The notes below the pieces were generated by a model. That model had not been told where the DNA came from. It made no database searches and saw only the letters and a list, made by a program, of their open reading frames with translations. Position numbers and translations under genes: made by a program. A DNA stretch of 64,000 bases from Closterium sp. NIES-65 (Eukaryota > Streptophyta > Zygnematophyceae > Desmidiales > Closteriaceae), in contig CANXME010002063.1 of assembly GCA_948144175.1 (NCBI GenBank), forward strand, positions 186,001 through 250,000, written 5' to 3'. Shown here one piece after another: positions 38,881-49,139 of this stretch (within the stretch, counting starts at the first letter, position 1; each line of letters begins with the position of its first letter).

Positions 38881-39688
38881 CGAGCCGAAGCTCTGCCTGA
38901 GCTGGAGACGAGCCTCGCGGATCCAGTCGATCAGCACCTCAGTGACCGCACCCTTGCTGCGCAAGGGGAGGACTGTGGTGTAACGCGAGTAGTCGTCAAC
39001 CACCAACAGGAAGTAGCGCTCGTAACCCTGCCCACGGACGGGGGCTGGGCCCCACACATCCATGTGAAGCGTCTGCAGGGGAGCCTCTGTCGGGGGGAAG
39101 TGGGAGGAGTGAGGAGTAGCCCGGAGGCGACCCTCGACACAGGGGACACAGGAAGGTCCTGGCCCGGAGGGGAGAGGAGGGAGAGACTGGGGAAGACCAG
39201 AGACAAGGACACGGGAAGCCATGCTCCGAAGACGGGGCAAGGAGGGGTGGCCAAGACGGTGGTGCCACAAGAGAGTCTCGTGAGACAGGAGGCGACAAGA
39301 ACAGGGGGCAGACTCAGGACCTGACCGGGACGCAGCAGCAAGCTCCTGACCTGACGCAGCTACCTGACCGAACGCAGGGACAGGAGGAGACGAAGTGGTC
39401 AGGGTGTAGAGACTCGACCCCGGCCGACGCGAGAAGGTGGCCAGGTGTCGGCCTGTGCGTGCGTCCGTGCAGTGGGTCACCCGCTGACTCGCAGGAGTGA
39501 ACTGGTGAACCCCCGCATCCTGTAGGGCTGCACCACTCACCAAGTTCGTCGAGAACAAGGGAAGGTACAGTCCAGACAGGGCGCCCGAAGGGGCAGCTGG
39601 ACACGGGAGGACAGTGGAGAAGTGAGACAGGACAGGACCCCCAGAAGGGTCAGCCAGGGAGACCGCAACCGGCAGCCAAGAGGCGTAA
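38878..39688 (-). pseudogene. copia protease end, GAG-pre-integrase and first part of integrase
   Basis: This is the second frame of the pol region, displaced from gag by an apparent 1-nt deletion near 39,680. It runs through LADPSGGPVL (rest of the protease domain) and FSTNLVS. The GAG-pre-integrase zinc-binding domain follows, with HHRLGHPSLPRL and CVPC, that is H-X3-H-X32-C-X2-C. The integrase core then starts with HMDVWGP, whose Asp (39,058-39,060) is the first catalytic acid, followed by FLLVVDDYSRY. At about 38,877 another apparent 1-nt deletion moves the sequence out of frame, and the old frame reaches a stop at 38,701. Integrase would insert the cDNA into the host genome. No start codon is expected, because this is polyprotein. 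Confidence 0.88.
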
Positions 39689-41195
39689 GGGTAGTGCGGT
39701 CTCGAAAGAAGGAGCGAGAAGCTCCGGAGTCAAGTGTGAAAGTGAGGGAGGGCGAGGGCGACTCAGTACCTGAAAGCGCAGTCTCACCAGTACCTGAGAG
39801 CGCAGACTCACTGGCACCTAGAGCAGCAGCCTCACAAGCACCTAGCGCAGCAGTACCAATGCCCGGGTCGGGCTGGAAACACCGGTAACCCTCATTCTCC
39901 TCACCAATAGTCACAGCATACATAGCAGCAAGGATAGCATCAAAGTCAAGATCAAAGATCGCTACACCAGCCCTAAGGAGCTCATCCCAACGAGGGATCT
40001 CACTAGCCCCGGGGAACTGCTGACGCCAAGCGTCCGTCAGGCGGCCAAAGCAGCGCGCGGTGGCGTGGGCACCCCCACACTGCTCACCCGCGCGGTCGCC
40101 GGAACGAAGAACGTAGGTGCAGGGACCAGTACCCCCACCCCTCTGGCGCCCAGCGTACCACTCACGAAGCTGCTGGGGCGGAGGGATGTCACGCGAGCGC
40201 TGCTGCTGCTGCCGCTGCGAGCGCTGGCCACCACCACCGCCACTACGCTGCTGGGTACCACCCCGACCAGCTCCGCCACCACCACCACCGTCTCCGCCGC
40301 TGCTGCCACCACCACCACCACCACCACTACTCCCGCCACCACCCCCACTCCCACCGCCGCCACCGCCGCTACCCCCACCGCCCCCTCCAGCTCCACCCGC
40401 GCCCTTGCCCCCCTTGCCCTTGCTGGAGCGACGTCTCCCACTAGGGGCAGACGCCGCGCCGACCGACTCAAGACCAAGCAGGTCGGCAGCAGCAGCAGAG
40501 GCAACAGAGGGCAGCAAGGGGGAAGGAGAGCACCCCTCAAAGATGGGGGTGCGAGGGTCACCACGAGAAGCCCCTACAGCAACTATGCTCTTCTCAGCTG
40601 AGAGGAGGGCCTTCTCGAGGAGGTCGACGGTGAGAGTGGTGGGACAGACTGCGAGAAAGTGGTCCCTGACTACACGAAGGGAGTCAGGGAGGCGCGCGAC
40701 TACGTAGTAGAGAGTGATGTACATGGGGGGGGGGTTCTTAGCGCAGAACTCAGCAGGAAGGGCGGCGCGGTAGCGAGTGTCACTAGTGCGGAGGTGCGTA
40801 ATGAGGTCAGCGACAGTGGGAAAGGCAGAGAGGTCAGGAAAGAGGTAGGGAAGCATGAGACGGCTCAGTGCAGCAGTGGCAAGGGAGGAGTAGCGCGCAA
40901 CTACAGCGTCGTACAAGGTCTGAGCACTCTTGTACTGACTGAAGTGCGCGCGCTCAGAGGTAGGGAGGTGGCGACGCACAGCAAGACGTGCAGCAGCATC
41001 GCGGGTGGCCCACTGAGAGCGGACAGTGGGATCAGCATCAGCAGCAGGAGCAGGAGAGGCGCCAGAGGTGAGGTCAAAGAGAGAAAGGCCGTCAGCTCTG
41101 TCACACTGTAGGAACAGCTGCAGGTCATCTAGCCAGACCTCAAAATCGATGGCGCGACCCTCAGCGTCAAAAGCTAGGACACTAGGGGTGGCCAT
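39537..41195 (-). pseudogene. gag: copia gag and N-terminal protease fragment
   Basis: This frame encodes 552 residues from the ATG at 41,195 (protein start MATPSVLAFD). I chose that start because the copia-type gag domain begins there; the 14 upstream codons look unrelated. Residues 1-210 form the capsid-like gag region with the FEVWLDDLQLFLQ motif at 18-30. Residues 255-325 are a Gly/Ser/Arg/Lys-rich linker with long glycine runs. Cys359, Cys373, His377 and Cys382 form a zinc-knuckle-like CX13CX3HX4C. The protease active-site motif DSGAS is at 489-493. After about residue 506 the frame leaves the family sequence (apparent 1-nt loss near 39,680) and runs out to a stop at 39,537; residues 507-552 are therefore out-of-frame. 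In a live element the product would form the virus-like particle and release the polyprotein parts. Confidence 0.88.
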
Positions 41196-41311
41196 GGCGA
41201 CGACAGCGAAGCAGTGCAAGCAGTAGGGGAAGAGCACGCAGTGACAGTGGGACTGTGCTCACCAGGCGAGGCAGGTCGTGCAGCTCGACAGGACGGCAGC
41301 ACGGCGACCGG

Positions 41312-41471
41312 GCGGCTCGGGTGCACAGCGGCTCGGCTCCCGGGCGGCTCGGCGGCAGGGCGGCTCGGGTGCAGGGCGGCTCGGCTCCCGGGCGGCTCGG
41401 CGGCAGGGCGGCTCAGGTGCAGGGCGGCTCGGCTCCCGGGCGGCTCAGCGACAAGGCGGCTCGGGTGCAGG
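41312..41471 (-). repeat. Ten 16-bp units in a 48-bp higher-order pattern
   Basis: Exactly ten 16-bp units start gcggctc and end in one of three types: gtgcagg, ctcccgg or cggcagg. The three types follow one another in that order, so the true period is 48 bp, repeated a little over three times, with a few substitutions (for example gcggctcagcgacaag). It is unrelated in sequence to the 16-bp minisatellite of the first 30 kb. Confidence 0.9.
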
Positions 41472-42347
41472 GCGGCTCGGTGCACTGCTGCTCGGCTGCT
41501 GCAGGTGGGCGGCTCGGCTGCCGCAGGTGGGGTGGCGGGGCCGCGTGAGACCCGGCGTGGGGCCAGGGAGAGGGCCGGGGTGGGGTCGTGAGAGCCAGCG
41601 GCGGGGCCGCAAGAGCCGGGGCGGGGCCTTAGAGGGCCGGCAGCGGGCCGCTTGAAAGCCGGGGCGGGGCCGAGAGAGCCGGCGGTGGGGCCGTTAGAGG
41701 GCCGACGGCGGGGCCGTAGGTGAGCCGGGGCGGGGCCGATAGAGTCGGGGCGGGGCCTGAAGGGGCCGACGGCGGGGCCGTGGGTGAGCCGGGGCGGGGC
41801 CGATAGAGTCGGGGCGGGGCTTGAAGGGGCCGACGGCGGGGCCGTGGGTGAGCCGGGGCGGGGCCAATAGAGCCAGGGCGGGGCCTGAAGGGGCCGACGG
41901 CGGGGCCGATAGAGCCGGGGCGGGGCCTGAACGAGCCGGGGCGGGCCAATAGAGCCGGGGCGGGGCCGATAGAGCCGGGGCAGGGCCTTAGAGGGCCGGC
42001 GACGGGGCCTTAGAGGGCCGGCGGCGATGCCGCTTGAGAGCCGGGGCTGGGCCGAAAGAGCCGGGGCGGGGCCGAAAGAGCCGGGGCGGGGCCGTAAGAG
42101 CCCGCGCGGGGCCGAAGAGCCAGGGCGGGGCCTTAGAGGGCCGGTGGCGGGGCCGCTGAAGAGCCGGGGCGGGGCCGCTGCAGAGTCGGCGGCGGGGCCG
42201 CGCGAAAGCCGGGGCGCGGCCGCGAAGAGTAGGCGGCGGGGCCGCGGAAGGGTAGGGGACGGGGCCGCGTCAAAGGCGGCCACGGGGCCCCGTCAGAAAA
42301 GGCGGCGGAGCCGCGTCAAGGAAGGCGGCGGGGCCGCAGGAGACAGG

Positions 42348-42430
42348 GCGACCCGAGGGGTCGCGAAAAAAATAGCGCGCCTCGGGGCGCGCTTCGGTGG
42401 GCCCAAAAAAAAATCGGTCCTAGAAGGACC
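42348..42430 (-). other. Three consecutive perfect hairpins in the retroelement leader
   Basis: Three perfect inverted repeats lie within 83 bp next to the primer site: ggtcct/aggacc (42,416-42,430, 3-nt loop), gcgcgcc/ggcgcgc (42,375-42,392, 4-nt loop) and gcgaccc/gggtcgc (42,348-42,364, 3-nt loop). In the transcript, U tracts of 9 and 7 lie between them. Structured RNA in this place is often used by retroelements for dimerisation or packaging. A role here is inference. Confidence 0.7.
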
Positions 42431-42442
42431 TGCTCTATACCA
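42431..42442 (-). other. Primer-binding site, initiator tRNA-Met type
   Basis: Minus strand TGGTATAGAGCA lies directly after the LTR end. Plant copia elements commonly carry TGGTATCAGAGC, complementary to the 3' end of initiator tRNA-Met. This copy matches apart from one missing C after TGGTAT. The site would prime minus-strand DNA synthesis. The missing base may be decay or a feature of the family. Confidence 0.78.
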
Positions 42443-42575
42443 TGTGAAACTAAGAGAACAGGAATGAAATGACTATGAACGAAATGGGTACAAATAGGAA
42501 ACCCTAATTGTGTTGTACCCCCTATGGGATACCCCACTGTAGCCTACGAAAACAAGTAAGCTATATGTTCTGACA
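42443..42575 (-). repeat. 5' long terminal repeat (133 bp)
   Basis: On the minus strand it begins TGTCAGAACATATAGC at 42,575 and ends AGTTTCACA at 42,443, giving the usual TGT...ACA inverted ends. The primer-binding site follows at once. The outer edge coincides exactly with the resumption of the satellite (agtgtttccgttctcc). No second LTR exists in the window for comparison, so the length rests on the terminal motifs and the two junctions. It is short for a copia LTR but within known range. Confidence 0.82.
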
Positions 42576-45500
42576 AGTGTTTCCGTTCTCCTTGGCCCTA
42601 CTTGCACTATAAGTGCGAAATGACGGCCAGACTGGCCGATGCACCATTTTCTCTACATATGTGCGTTTGTTACCTTTCAAACCCTTACGTTAACTAGATA
42701 AATATATTTCCTACCTTATATTTGAGTAAGACCACTAGATTCCTTGTATTATGCGAGATCTGAGCGGTTCCGTTCTCCCAGGCATTTGCAGTCTAAGTTC
42801 TCATACTGACCGACCTGGCCAATGCACCACTTTCCATATACATATGCGTTAGATTCCTTCCGAACCTTATTTGCTCACTAGATTTAAATATTCCCCACCT
42901 TCTGATCGAGTGAGACCGCTAGATTCCCTTTACTTTTTGAGAAATGAGCGTTTCCGTTCTCCTTGGCCCTACTTGCACTATAAGTGCAAAATGCCGGCCA
43001 GACTGGCCGATGCACCATTTTCTCTACACATGTGCGTTAGTTACCTTTCAAACCCTTACGTTCACTAGATGAAATTATTTCCTACCTTCTATTTGAGTGA
43101 GACCACTAGATTCCGTGTACTATGCGAGATCTGAGCGCTTCCGTTCTCCCTGGCATTTGCCCTCTAAGTTCCCATACTGACCGACCTGGCCAATGCACCA
43201 TTTTCCATATACATATGCATTAGATTCCTTTCGAACCTTATTAGCTCACTAGATTTATATATTTCCCACCTTCTGATCGAGTGAGACCGCTAGATTCCCT
43301 TTCCTTTTTGAGAAATGAGCGTTTCCGTTCTCCTTGGCCCTACTTGCACTATAGGTGCGAAATGCCGGCCAGACTGGCCGATGCACCATTTTCTCTACAC
43401 ATGTGCGTTTGTTATCTTTCAAACCCTTACGTTAACTAGATAAATATATTTCCTACCTTATATTTGAGTAAGACCACTAGATTCCGTGTATTATGCGAAA
43501 TCTGAGTGGTTCCGTTCTCCCAGGCATTTGCAGTCTAAGTTCCCATACTGACCGACCTGGCCAATGCACAACTTTCCATATACATATGCATTAGATTCCT
43601 TCCGAACCTTATTAGCTCACTAGATTTAAATATTCCCCACGTTCTGATCGAGTGAGACCGCTAGATTCCCTTTACTTTTTGAGAAATGAGCGTTTCCGTT
43701 CTCCTTGGCCCTACTTGCACTATAAGTGCAAAATGCCGGCCAGACTGGCCGATGCAACATTTTCTCTACACATGTGTGTTAGTTACCTTTCAAACCCTTA
43801 CGTTCACTAGATGAAATTATTTCCTACCTTCTATTTGAGTGAGACCACTAGATTCCGTGTACTATGCGAGATCTGAGCGCTTCCGTTCTCCCTGGCATTT
43901 GCCCTCTAAGTTCCCATACTGACCGACCTGGCCAATGCACCATTTTCCATATATATATGCATTAGATTCCTTTCAAACCTTATTAGCTCACTAGATTTAT
44001 ATATTTCCCACCTTCTGATCGAGTGAGACCGCTAGATTTCCTTTACTTTTTGAGAAATGAGCGTTTCCATTCTCCTTGGCCCTACTTGCACTATAAGTGC
44101 GAAATGACGGCCAGACTGGCCGATGCACCATTTTCTCTACATATGTGCGTTTGTTACCTTTCAAACCCTTACGTTAACTAGATAAATATATTTCCTACCT
44201 TATACTTGAGTAAGACCACTAGATTCCGTGTATTATGCGAGATCTGAGCGGTTCCGTTCTCCCAGGCATTTGCACTCTAAGTTCCCATGCTGACCGACCT
44301 GGCCAATGCACCACTTTCCATATACATATGTATTAGATTCCTTCCGAACCTTATTAGCTCACTAGATTTAAATATTCCCCACCTTCTGATCGAGTGAGAC
44401 CGCTAGATTATCTTTCCTTTTTGAGAAATGAGCGTTTCCGTTCTCCTTGGCCATACTTGCACTATAGGTGCGAAATGCCGGCCAGACTGGCCGATGCACC
44501 ATTTTCTCTACACATGTGCGTTAGTTACCTTTCAAACCCTTACGTTCAATAGATGAAATTATTTCCTACCTTCTATTTGAGTGAGACCACTAGATTCCGT
44601 GTACTATGCGAGATCTGAGCGCTTCCGTTCTCCCTGGCATTTGCACTCTAAGTTCCCATACTGACCGACCTCGCAAATGCACCATTTTCCATATACATAT
44701 GCATTAGATTCCTTTTGAACCTTATTAGCTCACTAGATTTATATATTTTCCACCTTCTGATCGAGTGAGACCGCTAGATTCCCTTTACTTTTTGAGAAAT
44801 GAGCGTTTTCGTTCTCCTTGGCCCTACTTGCTCTATAAGTGCGAAATGCCGGCCAGACTGGCCGATGCACCATTTTCTCTACACATGTGCGTTAGTTACC
44901 TTTCAAACCCTTACGTTCACTAGATGAATATATTTCCTGCTTTCTTTTTGAGTGAGACCACTAGATTCCGTGTATTATGCGAGATCTGAGCGGTTCCGTT
45001 CTCCTAGGCATTTGCATTTTAAGTTCCGATACTGACCGACCTGGCCAATGCACCATTTTCTCTATACATGTGCATTGAATACATTTCAAACCTTTTTAGC
45101 TGACTAGATTTATATATTTCCCACCTTCTGATCGAGTGAGACCGTTAGATTCCCTCTACTTTTTTAGAAACGAGCGTTTCCGTTCTCCCTAGCCCCACCT
45201 GCACTATGAGTGCGAAATGCCGGCCAGACTGGCCGATGCACCATTTTCTCTACACATGTGTGTTAGTTACCTTTCAAACCCTTACGTTCACTAGATGAAT
45301 TTATTTCCTACCTTATATTTGAGTGAGACCACTAGATTCCGTGTATTATGCAAGATCTGAGCGCTTCCGTTCTCCCAGGCATTTGCACTCTAAGTTCCCA
45401 TACTGAGCGACCTGGCCAATGCACCATTTTCCATATACATATGCATGAGATTCCTTTCGAACCTTTTTCGCTTTCTAGATTTATATATTTCCCACCTTCT

Positions 45501-47344
45501 GATCAAGTGAGACCGCTAGATTCCCTTTACTTTTTGAGAAATGAGCGTTTCCGTTCTCCTTGGCCCTACTTGCACTATGAGTGCGAAATGCCGGCCAGAC
45601 TGGCCGATGCACCATTTTCTCTACACATGTGCGTTAGTTACCTTTCAAACCCTTACGGTCACTAGATGAATTTATTTCCTACCTTCTTTGTGAGTGAGAC
45701 CACTAGATTCCGTGTACTATGCGAGATCTGAGCGCTTCCGTTCTCCATGGCATTTGTAGTCTAAGTTCCCATACTGACCGGCCTGGCCAATGCACCATTT
45801 TCCATATACATATGCATTAGATTCCTTTCAAACCTTATTGGCTCACTAGATTTATATAATTCCCACCTTCTGATTGAGTGAGACCGCTTGATTCCCTCTA
45901 CTTTTTGAGAAATGAGCGTTTCCGTTCTCCTTGGCCCTACTTGCACTATAAGTGCGAAATGCCGGCCAGACTGGCCGATGCACCATTTTCTCTACACATG
46001 TGTGTTAGTTACCTTTCAAACCCTTACGTTCACTAGATGAATTTATTTCCTACCTTCTATTTGTGTGAGACCACTAGATTCCGTGTACTATGCGAGATCT
46101 GAGCGCTTCCGTTCTCCCTGGCATTTGCACTCTAAGTTCCCATACTGACCGACCTGGCCAATACACCATTTTCCATATACATATGCATTAGATTCCTTTC
46201 GAACCTTATTAGCTCACTAGATTTATATATTTCCCACCTTCTCATCGAGTGAGACTGCTAGATTCCCTTTACTTTTTGAGAAATGAGCGTTTCCGTTCTC
46301 CTTGGCCCTACTTGCTCTATAAGTGCGAAATGCCGGCCAGACTGGCCGATGCACCATTTTCTCTACACATGTGCGTTAGTTACCTTTCAAACCCTTACGT
46401 TAACTAGATGAATTTTTTTCCTACCTTGTATTTGAGTGAGAGCACTAGATTCCGTGTACTATGCGAGATCTGAGCGCTTCCGTTCTCCCTGGCATTTGCA
46501 CTCTAAGTTCCCATACTGACCCACCTGGCCAATGCACCATTTTCCGTATACATATGCATTAGATTCCTTTTGAACCTTACTGGCTCACTAGATTTATATA
46601 TTTCCCACCTTCTGATTAAGTGAGACCGCTAGATTCCCTCTACTTTTGGAGAAATGACCGTTTCCGTTCTCCTTGGCCCTACTTGCTCTATAAGTGCGAA
46701 ATGCCGGCCAGACTGGCCGATGCACCATTTTCTCTACACATGTGCGTTAGTTACCGTTCAAACCGTTACGTTCACTAGATGAATTTATTTCCTACCTTCT
46801 ATTTGAGTGAGACAACTAGATTCCGTGTACTATGCGAGATCTGAGCGCTTCCGTTCTCCCTGGCATTTGCACTCTAAGTTCCCATACTGACCGACCTGGC
46901 CAATGCACCACTTTCCATATACATATGCATTATATTCCTTCCGAACCTTATTAGCTCACTAGATTTATATAATTCCCACCTTCTGATCGAGTGAGACCGC
47001 TAGATTCCCTTTACTTTTTGAGAAATGAGCGTTTATGTTCTCCTTGGCTCTACTTGCACTATAAGTGCGAAATGCCGGCCAGACTGGCCGATGCACCATT
47101 TTCTCTACACATGTGCGTTAGTTACCTTTCAAACCCCTACGTTCACTAGATGAAATTATTTCCTACCTTATATTTGAGTGAGACCACTAGATTCCGTGTA
47201 CTATGCAAGATCTGAGCGCTTCCGTTCTCCCTGGCATTTGCACTCTAAGTTCCCATACTGACCGACCTGGCCAATGCACCATTTTCCATATACATATGCA
47301 TAAGATTCCTTTCGAACCTTATTAGCTCACTAGATTTGTATATT

Positions 47345-47360
47345 TCCCACCGCTAGATTC
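47345..47360. other. 18-bp deletion at the start of an A monomer
   Basis: The usual cccaccttctgatcgagtga followed by gaccgctag is shortened to cccaccgctag. The deletion removes the conserved gagtgaga box at the monomer boundary. Confidence 0.8.
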
Positions 47361-47472
47361 CCTCAAGTTTTTTAGAAATGAGCGTTTCCGTTCTCCCTGG
47401 CCCCACCTGCACTATGAGTGCAAAATGCCGGCCAGACTGGCCGATGCACCATTTTCTCTACACATGTGCGTT

Positions 47473-47562
47473 AGTTACCTTTCAAACCCTTACGTTCACT
47501 AGATGAATATTTTTCCTAGTTACCTTTCAAACCCTTACGTTCACAAGATGAATATTTTTCCT
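47473..47562 (+). repeat. 45-bp direct duplication inside one monomer
   Basis: The 45 bp at 47,473-47,517 (agttacctttcaaaccc to atatttttcct) are repeated immediately at 47,518-47,562 with one difference (cactag to cacaag). It stands out because the rest of the array keeps monomer length. Confidence 0.93.
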
Positions 47563-49139
47563 ACTTTCTATTTGAGTGAGACCACTTGATTCCGTGTACT
47601 ATGCCAGATCTGAGCGCTTCCGTTCTCCCTGGCATTTGCATTTTAAGTTCCGATACTGACCGACCAGGCCAATGCAACATTTTCTCTATACATATGCGTT
47701 GAATACATTTCAAACCTTTTTAGCTGACTAGATTTATATTTTTCCCACCTTCTGATCAAGTGAGACCGCTAGATTCCCTCTACTTTTTGAGAAACGAGCG
47801 TTTCCGTTCTCCCTGGCCCCACCTGCACTATGAGTGCGAAATGCCGGCCAGACTCGCCGATGCACCATTTTCTCTACACATGTGCGTTGGTTACCTTTCA
47901 AACCCTTACCTTCACTAGATGAATTTATTTCCTACCTTCTATTTGAGTGAGACCACTGGATTCCGTGTACTATGCGAGATCTGAGCGCTTCCGTTCTCCC
48001 TGGCATTTGTAGTCTAAGTTCCCATACTGACCGGCCTGGCCAATGCACCATTTTCCATATACATATGCATTAGATTCCTTTTGAACCTTATTGGCTCACT
48101 AGATTTATATATTTCCCACCTTCTGATTAAGTGAGACCGCTAGATTCCCTCTACTTTTGGACAAATGAGCGTTTCCGTTCTCCTTGGCCCTACTTGCTCT
48201 ATAAGTGCGAAATGCCGGCCAGACTGGCCGATGCACCATTTTCTCTACACATGTGCGTTAGTTACCTTTCAAACCCTTACGTTCACTAGATGAATATATT
48301 TCCTACTTTATATTTGATTGAGACCACTAGATTCCGTGTATTATGCGAGATCTGAGCTGTTCCGTTCTCCCAAGCATTTGCACTCTAAGTTCCCATACTG
48401 ACTGACCTGGCCAATGCACCACTTTCCATATACATATGCATTAGATTCCTTCCGAACCTTATTAGCTCACTAGATTTATATATTTCCCACCTTCTGATCA
48501 AGTGAGACCGCTAGATTCCCTCTACTTTTTGAGAAATGAGCGTTTCCGTTCTCCTTGGCCCTAGTTGCACTATAAGTGCGAAATGCCGGCGAGACAGGCC
48601 GATGCACAATTTTCTCTACACATGTGCGTTAGTTACCTTTCAAACCCTTACGTTCACTAGATTAATATATTTCCTACTTTCTATTTGAGTGAGACCACTT
48701 GATTCCATGTACTATGCGAGATCTGAGCGCTTCCGTTCTCCAAGGCATTTGCATTTTAAGTTCTAATACTGACCGACCTGGCCAATGCACCATTTTTTCT
48801 ATACATTTGCGTTGAATACATTTCAAACCTTTTTAGCTGACTAGATTTATATATTTTCCACCTTCTGATCGAGTGAGACCGTTAGATTCCCTCTACTTTT
48901 TGAGAAACGAGCGTTTCCGTTCTCCCTGGCCCCACCTGCACTATGGGTGCGAAATGCCAGCCAGACTCGCCGATGCACCATTTTCTCTACACATGTGCGT
49001 TAGTTACCTTTCAAACCCTTACGTTCACTAGATGAACATATTTCCTACCTTATATTTGAGTGAAACCACTAGATTCCGTGTATTATGCGAGATCTGAGCG
49101 GTTCCGTTCTCCCAGGCATTTGCACTCTAAGTTCCCATA

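Larger units (their letters stand above)
41196..42430 (-). other. GC-rich untranslated leader of the copia element
   Basis: This 1.2-kb stretch between primer site and gag is very GC-rich and mostly repetitive. From about 41,580 to 42,340 it consists of degenerate units of about 20 bp with the core gagccggggcggggcc on the plus strand, often followed by gaa, gata or ttagag. A second, regular 16-bp repeat lies at 41,312-41,471. An open frame runs on the minus strand from 42,283 to 41,174 (369 codons, Pro/Arg/Ala/Gly-rich) and overlaps the gag start in another frame. I see no recognisable domain in it; high GC with few stop codons could produce it by chance. Confidence 0.75.
37861..42575 (-). 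mobile_element. Truncated Ty1/copia LTR retrotransposon inside the satellite
   Basis: Read on the minus strand the order is a 133-bp 5' LTR, a tRNA-Met-type primer site, a GC-rich leader, gag, aspartic protease motif, GAG-pre-integrase (HHCC), integrase (D,D-35-E), then the start of the linker before reverse transcriptase. Integrase upstream of the expected RT is the copia order. RT, RNase H, polypurine tract and 3' LTR are absent because the element stops at 37,861 against satellite. The right border is clean: LTR ends at 42,575 and satellite starts at 42,576. The left border is a deletion breakpoint with no target-site duplication. Three apparent frameshifts make the copy non-functional. 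The element is visibly more GC-rich than the satellite. I recall similar proteins from Closterium; this needs a database search. Confidence 0.93.

Noticed and set aside
38438-39324. Plus-strand open frames across the integrase region
   Set aside because: They are antisense shadows of the minus-strand pol domains, whose motifs (HHCC, D,D-35-E) are clear; the plus-strand products show no recognisable domain.
40065-41111. Plus-strand and alternative-frame Thr/Pro/Ser-rich open frames opposite gag
   Set aside because: They come from the GC-rich Gly/Ser linker read in other frames. Only the minus-strand frame from 41,195 has a copia gag domain.
41214-41655. Plus-strand Arg/Gly/Ala-rich frames in the leader
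   Set aside because: They are translations of the 16-bp/48-bp repeat in several overlapping frames, with no independent support.
42375-42392. Hairpin followed by a T run as a transcription terminator
   Set aside because: On the element strand it looks like an intrinsic terminator, but that is a bacterial signal. In a eukaryotic retroelement leader a packaging or dimerisation structure is the better guess.
37861-42575. Complete autonomous retrotransposon
   Set aside because: No reverse transcriptase, RNase H, polypurine tract or 3' LTR is present, and there are three apparent frameshifts.
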